Shown one piece after another: positions 1 to 6,326 of a stretch of 64,000 nt of DNA. The notes under the pieces were generated by a model. It saw only the letters and a program-made list of their open reading frames with translations. It was not told the DNA's origin and made no database searches. Source of the DNA: Prado023 sp963798745 (GTDB taxonomy: Bacteria > Actinomycetota > Actinomycetes > S36-B12 > CAIYMF01); NCBI GenBank assembly GCA_963798745.1, contig CAWCUF010000010.1, positions 1 through 64,000 of the forward strand, read 5' to 3'. The first letter of the stretch is position 1, and the number at the start of each line of letters is the position of its first letter. Made by a program: the position numbers and the translations under genes.

Positions 1-1
1 C

Positions 2-161
2 CGACTCAAGATCGCCCACGAACTCCTGGAGGTCGTGCGCCGAAATGCGAAGACCGACTGGGTCGTCAAGGAGCAAGGACCGCGCCCGACTGCGCACCAC
101 CATCAAACGGCTGCTGCGCATGGTACTGACTCACGGATCGGCTTCTTGGGACGGCGCCTGA
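2..161 (+). pseudogene. C-terminal remnant of type I restriction enzyme HsdR, frameshifted
   Basis: The first frame reads LKIAHELLEVVRRNAKTDWVVKEQ. Removing one G near 77-78 continues it as DRARLRTTIKRLLR to a stop at 159-161. This matches the helical C-terminal region of HsdR (DUF3387/EcoEI_R_C type), usually of the form ELVE.VR.N...DW..RE..RA.LR...KRLLR. HsdR is the ATP-dependent translocase and nuclease subunit of type I restriction systems. After RLLR the usual RKYGYPPD-like tail is absent, so the gene is frameshifted and end-truncated. It lies just outside the 3' end of tRNA-Val, which suggests an integrated island to the left. The rest of the gene is outside the window. Confidence 0.6.
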
Positions 162-189
162 CGCCGAACCCTGGCCTGCGACGTTCTGG

Positions 190-262
190 TGGGCGATACA
201 GGAATCGAACCTGTGACCTCTTCCGTGTCAAGGAAGCGCGCTAGCCCCTGCGCCAATCGCCC
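190..262 (-). tRNA. tRNA-Val(GAC)
   Basis: Read on the minus strand the acceptor arms are GGGCGAT and ATCGCCC, with discriminator A and an encoded CCA (187-189). The anticodon arm CTTCC-TTGACAC-GGAAG gives anticodon GAC. The T arm carries GGTTCGATTCC. The 3' end faces the HsdR remnant. It is the last of three clustered minus-strand tRNAs. Confidence 0.96.
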
Positions 263-281
263 ATCGTGCTCGGATCATACG

Positions 282-352
282 AGGTGGCGACGGGATTTGA
301 ACCCGTGTACACGGCTTTGCAGGCCGTTGCCTCGCCTCTCGGCCACGCCACC
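282..352 (-). tRNA. tRNA-Cys(GCA)
   Basis: Acceptor arms GGTGGCG and CGCCACC with discriminator U, as usual for tRNA-Cys. The anticodon arm CGGCC-TGCAAA-GCCG carries anticodon GCA. No CCA is encoded. It lies between tRNA-Gly and tRNA-Val, an order also seen in other actinobacteria. Confidence 0.95.
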
Positions 353-376
353 GCAGGCCTCGCTGGACCCCTTGCG

Positions 377-449
377 AGCGGACGACGGGATTCGAACCCG
401 CGACCCTCACCTTGGCAAGGTGATGCGCTACCAGCTGCGCTACGTCCGC
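377..449 (-). tRNA. tRNA-Gly(GCC)
   Basis: Acceptor arms GCGGACG and CGTCCGC. The anticodon arm TCACC-TTGCCAA-GGTGA gives anticodon GCC. The T arm has GGTTCGAATCC. No CCA is encoded. It is first in transcription order of the Gly-Cys-Val cluster. Confidence 0.95.
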
Positions 450-606
450 ACTGTCCCCGACTCGCGGGCACCGGCACAGGATAGCCCATGGCCAGCAGGC
501 CGACCAAAATCCTGCGCCGGCTCGCAGCCGCCCGAGCTGCCGTGCAAGGCCGCATCCAGGGCGATCGATCACTCGCCGAGACACCCCACCACCCTCGCCT
601 CGGGCC

Positions 607-612
607 TAGGCT
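607..612 (+). promoter_or_regulatory. -10 element for leaderless pabB
   Basis: TAGGCT followed by 6 nt and then the pabB ATG at 619, with no Shine-Dalgarno between. This is the typical spacing for a transcript beginning at the start codon. Confidence 0.5.
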
Positions 613-618
613 CCCGAC

Positions 619-1659
619 ATGCCGTGGAGCCGCGACGACCCCCTGGCTGTGCTCGGCCAGTGGACGGCCCACGACCTGCGCGAGGTCAGCCACGACCCAG
701 CGGTCCTCGACGGTTCCGGGCGCTGGGCGGTGGCGATCGACTTCGAGGGAGCCGCCACCCTGGCGCGCTTCGGCACCTGGCAGCGCAGCGCCCCACCCGG
801 GGCTGCCGTCGGGCTCTGGGCCGGCCCGCAGCCCGGCACATGGACCTCGACCCTCGACCAGCCTGACTACGAGGCCGCCGTGGCCACAGTCCGGGAGCAC
901 ATCAGCCGCGGCGAGGTCTATCAGGCCAACATCTGCCGGGTGCTGCGCGCACCCCTGGGACCGCTCGCAGACATCGTCGCGCTGCACGACCGGCTGGTCA
1001 GCGGCAATCCGGCCCCGCACGCGGGCGCGCTGCGCCTACCCGAGCAGGGCATCCATATCGCCTGCGCCTCACCGGAGCTCTACCTGAGCCGCACGGGCGA
1101 TCTGATCCGGTCGCGACCCATCAAGGGCACGGCCGCGGTCGCCGAGGAGCTGCTGGCCAAGGACGCGGCGGAGAACGTGATGATCGTCGACCTGGTGCGA
1201 AACGACCTGAGCCGGGTCGCCCGCACCGGCTCGGTCACCGTGCCACGACTGCTCGAGGTCGAGGAACATCCGGGGCTCGTGCACCTGGTCTCCACGGTGG
1301 CCGGACTCCTGAGGCCGCACACCACCTGGCCCGAGTTGCTGGCCGCCACCTTTCCCCCGGGCTCGGTGACCGGGGCTCCGAAACTGGCTGCGCTGGAGGT
1401 GATCGCCGCGCTCGAGGAGGGGCCGCGAGGCCCCTACTGCGGGACGTTCGGCTGGGTCGATGCTGATCGGGGGACTGCTGAGCTTGCGGTGGCCATCCGC
1501 ACGTTCTGGATCGAGACCAGCGAGGCTGGCGGGCGGGTCCTGGCGTTCGGCACCGGCGCGGGGATCACCTGGGACAGCAACCCCCGGGCAGAATGGCGCG
1601 AGACGCAGTTGAAGGCGGCACGGCTGCTGCAGGTGGCCGCCGAACAGGAGGTGTCGTGA
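619..1659 (+). CDS. pabB: Aminodeoxychorismate synthase component I
   Basis: Chorismate-binding enzyme that aminates chorismate to 4-amino-4-deoxychorismate for p-aminobenzoate and folate synthesis. The 346-residue protein is the catalytic core without a long N-terminal half. Visible family motifs are GEVYQAN (98-104), PIKGT (167-171, whose Lys is the PabB-type nucleophile), DLVRNDL (191-197) and PPGSVTGAPK (near 245), ending with GAGITWDSNP. PIKGT rather than PIAGT separates it from anthranilate synthase TrpE. No glutaminase domain is fused, so ammonia must come from a PabA encoded elsewhere. The start is the ATG right behind the TAGGCT element. It overlaps pabC by 4 bp (GTGA), which implies translational coupling. 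Confidence 0.88.
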   Translation: MPWSRDDPLAVLGQWTAHDLREVSHDPAVLDGSGRWAVAIDFEGAATLARFGTWQRSAPPGAAVGLWAGPQPGTWTSTLDQPDYEAAVATVREHISRGEVYQANICRVLRAPLGPLADIVALHDRLVSGNPAPHAGALRLPEQGIHIACASPELYLSRTGDLIRSRPIKGTAAVAEELLAKDAAENVMIVDLVRNDLSRVARTGSVTVPRLLEVEEHPGLVHLVSTVAGLLRPHTTWPELLAATFPPGSVTGAPKLAALEVIAALEEGPRGPYCGTFGWVDADRGTAELAVAIRTFWIETSEAGGRVLAFGTGAGITWDSNPRAEWRETQLKAARLLQVAAEQEVS

Positions 1660-2525
1660 GGTTCTGGGTCGGCGGGAGACTTGTCCCCGAGGAGCAGGCG
1701 TCGGTGGCCGTCCTCGATCATGGCTTCACCGTCGGCGACGGGGTGTTCGAGACCCTTCGGACCTCGACCGACCCCGCATTGGGCGTGGTGCCCTTCGCCC
1801 TCGATCGCCATCTGGAGCGTCTGGCCCGCTCGTCGGCGGGGATGGGGATGCCCGCGCCCGACTCCGGGCAGGTGCGAGACGCGCTGATGGCGGTCTGCGC
1901 GGCCAACGCCGAGCTGGCCGGCGGCGGTCGGCTGCGGGTCACCTACACCTCCGGGTCCGGCCCGTTGGGCTCCGAACGCGTCGAGGGTGCCGGCACCCTG
2001 GTGGTGGCCTGCTCACCGGCGCACGCCTGGCCCGCCGCGACGACGCTCGCGCTCTCGCCCTGGCCGCGCAACGAGCGAAGCCCGCTGCGGGGACTCAAGA
2101 GCACCTCCTACGCCGAGAACGTCCTGATCCTGGCCCACGCGCACGCACTCGGCGCAGGGGAGGCGCTGTTGACCAACCTGCGCGACGAGGTGTGCGAAGG
2201 GACCGGGTCGAACGTGTTCCTGGTGTTCGACGAGGCGATCGTCACGCCGCCGCTGGACAGCGGCTGCCTGGCCGGCATCACGCGTGAACTGCTCCTGGAG
2301 TGGTCCAGCGGCGCGGGCATCACCATCGAGGAGCGCCCGGTGCTGAGCGTGGAACTGGCAGGGGCGCAGGAGATCTTCATCACGTCGTCGACTCGCGACG
2401 TGCATCCGGTCTCGGCGGTCCTGGACGACGGGGGGGCGCCGCTGTGGCGGTCCGGTCCGGCTCCGCAGACGGCCGCGCTGGCCGCCGTGTTCGCCGAGCG
2501 GAGCGCGGAGGCGTGGAACCCCTGA
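1656..2525 (+). CDS. pabC: 4-amino-4-deoxychorismate lyase, aminotransferase class IV
   Basis: PLP enzyme that releases pyruvate from aminodeoxychorismate to give p-aminobenzoate. The 289-residue protein shows the class IV fold: DHGFTVGDGVFETLR (21-35), RHLERL (51-56), the Schiff-base lysine in GLKSTSYAENV (K148), and EGTGSNVF near 182. D-amino-acid and branched-chain aminotransferases share the fold. The preceding pabB, joined by a GTGA overlap, decides for PabC. The GTG at 1656 is preferred over an upstream in-frame start at 1593, because the latter would extend deep into pabB and add residues not seen in the family. Confidence 0.82.
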   Translation: MRFWVGGRLVPEEQASVAVLDHGFTVGDGVFETLRTSTDPALGVVPFALDRHLERLARSSAGMGMPAPDSGQVRDALMAVCAANAELAGGGRLRVTYTSGSGPLGSERVEGAGTLVVACSPAHAWPAATTLALSPWPRNERSPLRGLKSTSYAENVLILAHAHALGAGEALLTNLRDEVCEGTGSNVFLVFDEAIVTPPLDSGCLAGITRELLLEWSSGAGITIEERPVLSVELAGAQEIFITSSTRDVHPVSAVLDDGGAPLWRSGPAPQTAALAAVFAERSAEAWNP

Positions 2526-2568
2526 GCCCGCGGCACCGGGGCGGGCCGCCAGAGAAGTTCCGGGGCGT

Positions 2569-3003
2569 TCAGACCTCCGTCAGGCCGCCACCGAGGATCA
2601 GGTGGATCGTTCGGTCGATGTCCAGGCCGCCACCCTCGTCGCCCACGGCCACGATGTCGAACGACCGGCGCATGAAGTGCTCGAGGTGAGCACGATCGCA
2701 CTCCAGGACGGCCTGCCCAGTGGGGGAGTTCAACGCCAGGAGGATCAACGGCTCGGTGCCCTGGTGCTCGGGCCAGATGACGACGTCACCCTCGCCGGAC
2801 GGGCGTTGCATGCCCTCGAGGATCAGGTCGCGGGCGAACGTCCACTCGATGTCCGCGGCTCCGGTGCGGAAGGTGGCATGCACCGCGTACGGCTCGTCGG
2901 AGCGGTACTCGAACTCGCAGGGCACCTCGACGGTGCGGTCGGAGTCCACCACCATACGCAGGCTCAACTCGGCCGTGACGGCTGTCGGGATGCTGCGGGA
3001 CAT
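2569..3003 (-). CDS. SsgA/SsgB-family sporulation and cell division regulator
   Basis: A 144-residue protein of the SsgA-like family, restricted to actinobacteria. In Streptomyces, SsgB recruits FtsZ to sporulation septa. Family features are visible: VPCEFEYRSDEPYAVHATF near 40, WTFARDLILEGM near 67, GEGDVVIWP near 83, and a C-terminal helix HLEHFMRRSFDIV. Length is close to SsgB (about 137). The ATG at 3003 is chosen because GAGAGGTGAA precedes it at normal spacing; an in-frame extension to 3045 has no such signal. It stands alone and diverges from the next gene. Which SsgA-like subtype it is cannot be settled by eye. Confidence 0.85.
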   Translation of the reverse strand: MSRSIPTAVTAELSLRMVVDSDRTVEVPCEFEYRSDEPYAVHATFRTGAADIEWTFARDLILEGMQRPSGEGDVVIWPEHQGTEPLILLALNSPTGQAVLECDRAHLEHFMRRSFDIVAVGDEGGGLDIDRTIHLILGGGLTEV

Positions 3004-3073
3004 GGGTTCACCTCTCGGGCTCACGTGCAATGACATCACGTCCATACCCAGAACCCATGTCGCCTATGCCGAC

Positions 3074-3079
3074 TAGTCT
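3074..3079 (+). promoter_or_regulatory. -10 element for leaderless PGPGW gene
   Basis: TAGTCT, 7 nt before the GTG start at 3087, with no ribosome binding site between. Confidence 0.5.
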
Positions 3080-3086
3080 GTGAGTC

Positions 3087-3677
3087 GTGTCACCGAGGGA
3101 GTCCGAGAACGACGCGAAACCGATGAATGTCGGCAACTCAGGCACGCCCGGATCACCTGCGCGCGATGTCCAAGGCGACGACGAGGACCACGAGACCCGC
3201 CGCGCGCAGCTCCGCGGGGCCTCGACACAGGCCCTGCGCAAGGTCACGGCCAAGGCTCCGCCGAGCGTTCAGGAACGCCTGCATGCCTTCCGCGAGCGCA
3301 TCCGTTCACGTCGATCGTTGGACACCGCGTGGCGCATCATGGTCTTCGCGGTGGGTTGCACGCTGGTCATCGCCGGCGTGATCATGTTCCTCATCCCGGG
3401 GCCGGGCTGGGCCACGCTCATCCTCGGGTTGGTGGTCCTGGCCTCGGAGTTCACCTGGGCCAACCGCGTGCTGGACCCGGTGAAGGCCGCAGCGCGGCGA
3501 GCCAAGGACGCGGCCATGGATCCGCGTCGACGCCGGCGCAACATGGTTCTCGCGGGGATCGCCGGCGTTCTCATCGGCATCGTGGTGGTCTGGTACCTGG
3601 TGCGCTACGGCGTCACCATCGACCCGCTGATGAACGTCCTGGCCGAGATCAGGGACTGGTTCACGGGGCTGTTCTGA
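3087..3677 (+). CDS. PGPGW (TIGR02611-type) membrane protein
   Basis: 196 residues: a charged, low-complexity N-terminal 80 residues, then two hydrophobic segments (about 88-122 and 152-172) separated by a basic loop with RRRRR. The diagnostic LIPGPGWATLILGL sequence near 105 is the PGPGW motif of a small actinobacterial membrane family with no known function. The basic cytoplasmic loop suggests both termini face the same side. The GTG start sits 7 nt behind a TAGTCT element and was chosen on that basis. Neighbours are a divergent SsgB-like gene and a downstream tRNA-Val, so context gives no functional hint. Confidence 0.75.
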   Translation: MSPRESENDAKPMNVGNSGTPGSPARDVQGDDEDHETRRAQLRGASTQALRKVTAKAPPSVQERLHAFRERIRSRRSLDTAWRIMVFAVGCTLVIAGVIMFLIPGPGWATLILGLVVLASEFTWANRVLDPVKAAARRAKDAAMDPRRRRRNMVLAGIAGVLIGIVVVWYLVRYGVTIDPLMNVLAEIRDWFTGLF

Positions 3678-3732
3678 GCGGGTCCCGCGCAGTTTGGTCG
3701 GCTCCGGGGGAGTTGCTAGAGTTCTGCCGTTC

Positions 3733-3805
3733 GGGCGATTAGCTCAGCGGTTAGAGCGCTCGCTTCACACGCGAGAGGTCACAGGTTCGATCCCCGTATC
3801 GCCCA
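3733..3805 (+). tRNA. tRNA-Val(CAC)
   Basis: Acceptor arms GGGCGAT and ATCGCCC, discriminator A, no encoded CCA. The anticodon arm TCGCT-TCACAC-GCGA gives CAC. T arm GGTTCGATCCC. It shares acceptor and variable-region sequence with the tRNA-Val(GAC) at 190-262. A strong terminator follows directly. Confidence 0.96.
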
Positions 3806-3809
3806 CTGC

Positions 3810-3838
3810 CGAAAACCCCCACCACATGGGGGTTTTCG
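3810..3838 (+). terminator. Intrinsic terminator of tRNA-Val(CAC)
   Basis: An 11-bp perfect stem, CGAAAACCCCC pairing with GGGGGTTTTCG around a 7-nt loop, with a run of T inside the descending arm. The A-rich ascending arm makes it usable from the opposite strand for the ClC gene as well. Confidence 0.85.
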
Positions 3839-3871
3839 CTTGTTCGGGGCGGGCAGGGCACCTGACAAGCG

Positions 3872-5236
3872 TCAGCCAGTGCCCTGGGAACCGTCGGCCC
3901 GGGCTGCACCAACGCCGGTCGGGCCGGTGCCTGCCGCCGCAACCTTCTGGCGCTTCTGGATCGCCACGCGCACGGCGAAGGCGGTCACTGCCGCGATCGC
4001 GACCTCCGGGAACACAGTCGGCGCATTGGGCCCGAAGAGCAGGATGGTCAAGGCCACCGAACTCAGCGGCATCATCATCCCCGCGGAGGCGAAGGCGGCC
4101 ATTCCGACGGCCAGCCCGCCAGCCAGGCCCAGGCCGGGCAGGGGGGCCAGCAACGCTCCCAGCGTCCCGCCGAGCATGATCGACGGGAAGATCGCCCCAC
4201 CTCGAAACGATCCCAGTGACACGGCGTAGGCCAGCCCCTTGAAGATGAGCAGTGCGATCAGGGCCGCAGAACTCCAGGAGGCCGCATCGCTGGTCAGTTC
4301 AGCGAGCGTCGCGGAGCCCGACGAGGCCACATCGAAGGGCGTCCGCCCGGTGAGCAGCGAGTATGCAGATGCGCACAGGGCGACCATCAGGCCGGCCAGC
4401 ATGGTCGCTGCGACCAGGCGCAACCGGGTCATCGGATGCAGCACGGCCTCCAACCGCAGCCCGGCGGCGAAGATGCCGGTCATCACGAGCGCGGCCACCA
4501 CACCGAACGGGACAGCCCACAGCAGGTCGCCCAACTCGGGCACCGGGATGGAGTCCAACTCCACGAGTTGCAGGGACTGGGCCTGGACCCCCGGTAGGTC
4601 ACCCAGCCCGGTGAACAGAACGGCGCCCGCACCCACGCCGAGCAGCGCGGCGATCGTCGCGGCGATCACCGGGCCCGCCATGAGCGCCACGCCTTCGGCC
4701 ATGAACACCACAGCTGTCAAGGGGTTGCCGAGGATGATGCCGATCGCCGCCGCGGAGCCCGCGATCCCGATCAGGGCCTCGATCCGCCCACCCGGTGACA
4801 GCCGGATCACGCGCGAGAGCCACACCGCCAGGCCCGTGCCCATGCCGATCAGCGGCGCCTCGGGGCCGAGTACGGCGCCGAACGGGAGGCTGGCCAGCGC
4901 AGCCAGGAGCACTCCCGGCACGTACTGCGGCAGGATCGGAGCACCGGCCGTGCCGTGTGCGGGGATGTGCCCGCCGCGGCCCGGGAAGGTCGAGATGGCC
5001 GCCGCGACCAGAGCTCCTGCCAGGACGAGCCAGGGGATGGCCCACCACCACGGTGCTGTTTCGTAACCGAGGGCAGACGGCGCGCTCTGCCACACCCAGG
5101 TCTGCATCGCGTTGATCAGTTCGAGGAACCCCATCGCCACCAGGGAGATCGGGATGGCCACCACGAGCGAGGCGCCGATGACCCGCAGCAGATCAGCGCG
5201 GTCCACCTGCGCTGGCGTCGACGCCTCAGTGCTCAT
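3872..5236 (-). CDS. ClC-family chloride channel or H+/Cl- antiporter
   Basis: A 454-residue polytopic membrane protein with about ten hydrophobic helices. ClC hallmarks are visible: a selectivity-filter region FPGRGGHIPAHG near 88, the gating-glutamate loop GAVLGPEAPLIGMG near 123 (usual form G[KR]EGP), GNPLTAVVFMAEG near 173, and RGGAIFPSIMLGG near 345 for the GGxFxP motif. The gating Glu is kept, but the surrounding Gly is Ala and the first filter differs from GSGIP, so ion preference is uncertain. ATG 5236 follows AGGGGTGG. The start overlaps the end of a small upstream ORF by 11 bp, placing it last in an operon with an SDR and a TPP enzyme. Confidence 0.82.
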   Translation of the reverse strand: MSTEASTPAQVDRADLLRVIGASLVVAIPISLVAMGFLELINAMQTWVWQSAPSALGYETAPWWWAIPWLVLAGALVAAAISTFPGRGGHIPAHGTAGAPILPQYVPGVLLAALASLPFGAVLGPEAPLIGMGTGLAVWLSRVIRLSPGGRIEALIGIAGSAAAIGIILGNPLTAVVFMAEGVALMAGPVIAATIAALLGVGAGAVLFTGLGDLPGVQAQSLQLVELDSIPVPELGDLLWAVPFGVVAALVMTGIFAAGLRLEAVLHPMTRLRLVAATMLAGLMVALCASAYSLLTGRTPFDVASSGSATLAELTSDAASWSSAALIALLIFKGLAYAVSLGSFRGGAIFPSIMLGGTLGALLAPLPGLGLAGGLAVGMAAFASAGMMMPLSSVALTILLFGPNAPTVFPEVAIAAVTAFAVRVAIQKRQKVAAAGTGPTGVGAARADGSQGTG

Positions 5237-5438
5237 GTCCACCCCTGCGCGAGACGAAGGTCAGGGCCGACCGTGCACCTCGGGGTATGACCTCCACGAG
5301 AATCCCTTCGTCGTCGATGTTCCGGGCCGGCCACGCGAGGTGCCCGGGCAGGACTCCCGCCGTGCAGCACCCCACCTGATCCTGATCCGGACCATACTTC
5401 AAGGCCTCCCAAGGAGGTGCCCACGAGGGATTGGCCAC
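5226..5438 (-). CDS. Small uncharacterised protein between SDR and ClC genes
   Basis: I do not recognise this 70-residue frame. It starts with GTG five bases after the SDR stop codon and ends within the ClC start region, overlapping it by 11 bp, so it would fit a translationally coupled operon. The translation contains YGPDQDQVGCCTAGVLPG and DDEGILVEVIPRGARSALTF, which look like a folded soluble protein with a Cys pair near 29-30. Third positions are about three-quarters G/C. An alternative reading frame from an ATG at 5395 follows a GGGAGG sequence and encodes only about 43 residues. Frame and start therefore remain uncertain. Confidence 0.4.
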   Translation of the reverse strand: MANPSWAPPWEALKYGPDQDQVGCCTAGVLPGHLAWPARNIDDEGILVEVIPRGARSALTFVSRRGGHEH

Positions 5439-5443
5439 GCGCC

Positions 5444-6322
5444 TCAGAGGTCTCCACCGCGCAGCCTCGCCACCACGCCCCGGGCGAGTTCCGCCTGGTC
5501 GAAGGCACCGGATCGCACCCGTTCGGCCAGCGTCCGCGCGATCCTGCGGTCGACGAACTCCGGGTTGTGCCGGGCCATCAGGAACTCCATGCGCCCGCGC
5601 CGGGTCGTGCTGACGTCGCGGATCACCTTCTCCGTCAGGGCCGCCCGCACCACGGCAGCGACTACACCGTCGAGCGACTCGTAGACGCTCATGCCCTCCA
5701 GCGACAGGCCCGCGGCCCTGACCGAGTCGTGGATGGGGCTGCGGACCTGCGAGGGATAGACGCAACTCACACCGACGAACGGATACAGCTCCAGGCGCAG
5801 CGCGTCGGCATAGCCCACCATCGCCCGCTTGCTCACGCCGTAGGCCGCCGCCAGCGGCAACTGCATCACAGCCATCCGCGAGGCGACCATCACCACCCGC
5901 CCGCGCGCGGACACCAGCGCATCGACACATGCGGCGCTCACCCGCCACGTGCCCAACAGGTTGATCTGCAGCTGCGCCATGACCGCGTCGGTCGGCGGGA
6001 ACTCCGCTGGCGTCGGCGCGGAGATCCCGGCGTTGTTGATCAGGATGTCCAGGCCCCCACCGAGCCGACCGATCGCCTCGGGAACAGCCGCGGCCACGCT
6101 GTCATCGCTGGCCAGGTCGCAGGAGATCACCGGGATCGCGTCGCCTTCGCTCGGTGCCACATCGAGGCCGACGACGCGTGCACCGCGCCGGGTCAGCTCC
6201 GCGGCGATCGCCCGTCCGAAGGTGCCCGATGCGCCGGTGATCAAAACACGCATTCCGGTGGCGTCGACCTCCGGGTTGTCGAACGGAGTGTCCACCTCGA
6301 CGTCGACCAGGGGAAGCTTCAC
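5444..6322 (-). CDS. Short-chain dehydrogenase/reductase (SDR)
   Basis: A 292-residue Rossmann-fold oxidoreductase. The core begins at residue 24 with MRVLITGASGTFG, the NAD(P) glycine motif. NNAG lies near 115, a catalytic Ser in VMVASRM near 160, and the YxxxK pair as YGVSK near 175. An acidic residue after the second strand (GLDV) favours NAD over NADP. The first 23 residues are unusual, but the GTG at 6322 is preceded by AAGGGA and sits 4 nt after the TPP-enzyme stop, so they are probably translated. The substrate is unknown. Operon partners suggest it acts on the hydroxyketone or aldehyde made by the TPP enzyme. Confidence 0.85.
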   Translation of the reverse strand: MKLPLVDVEVDTPFDNPEVDATGMRVLITGASGTFGRAIAAELTRRGARVVGLDVAPSEGDAIPVISCDLASDDSVAAAVPEAIGRLGGGLDILINNAGISAPTPAEFPPTDAVMAQLQINLLGTWRVSAACVDALVSARGRVVMVASRMAVMQLPLAAAYGVSKRAMVGYADALRLELYPFVGVSCVYPSQVRSPIHDSVRAAGLSLEGMSVYESLDGVVAAVVRAALTEKVIRDVSTTRRGRMEFLMARHNPEFVDRRIARTLAERVRSGAFDQAELARGVVARLRGGDL

Positions 6323-6326
6323 GGGG

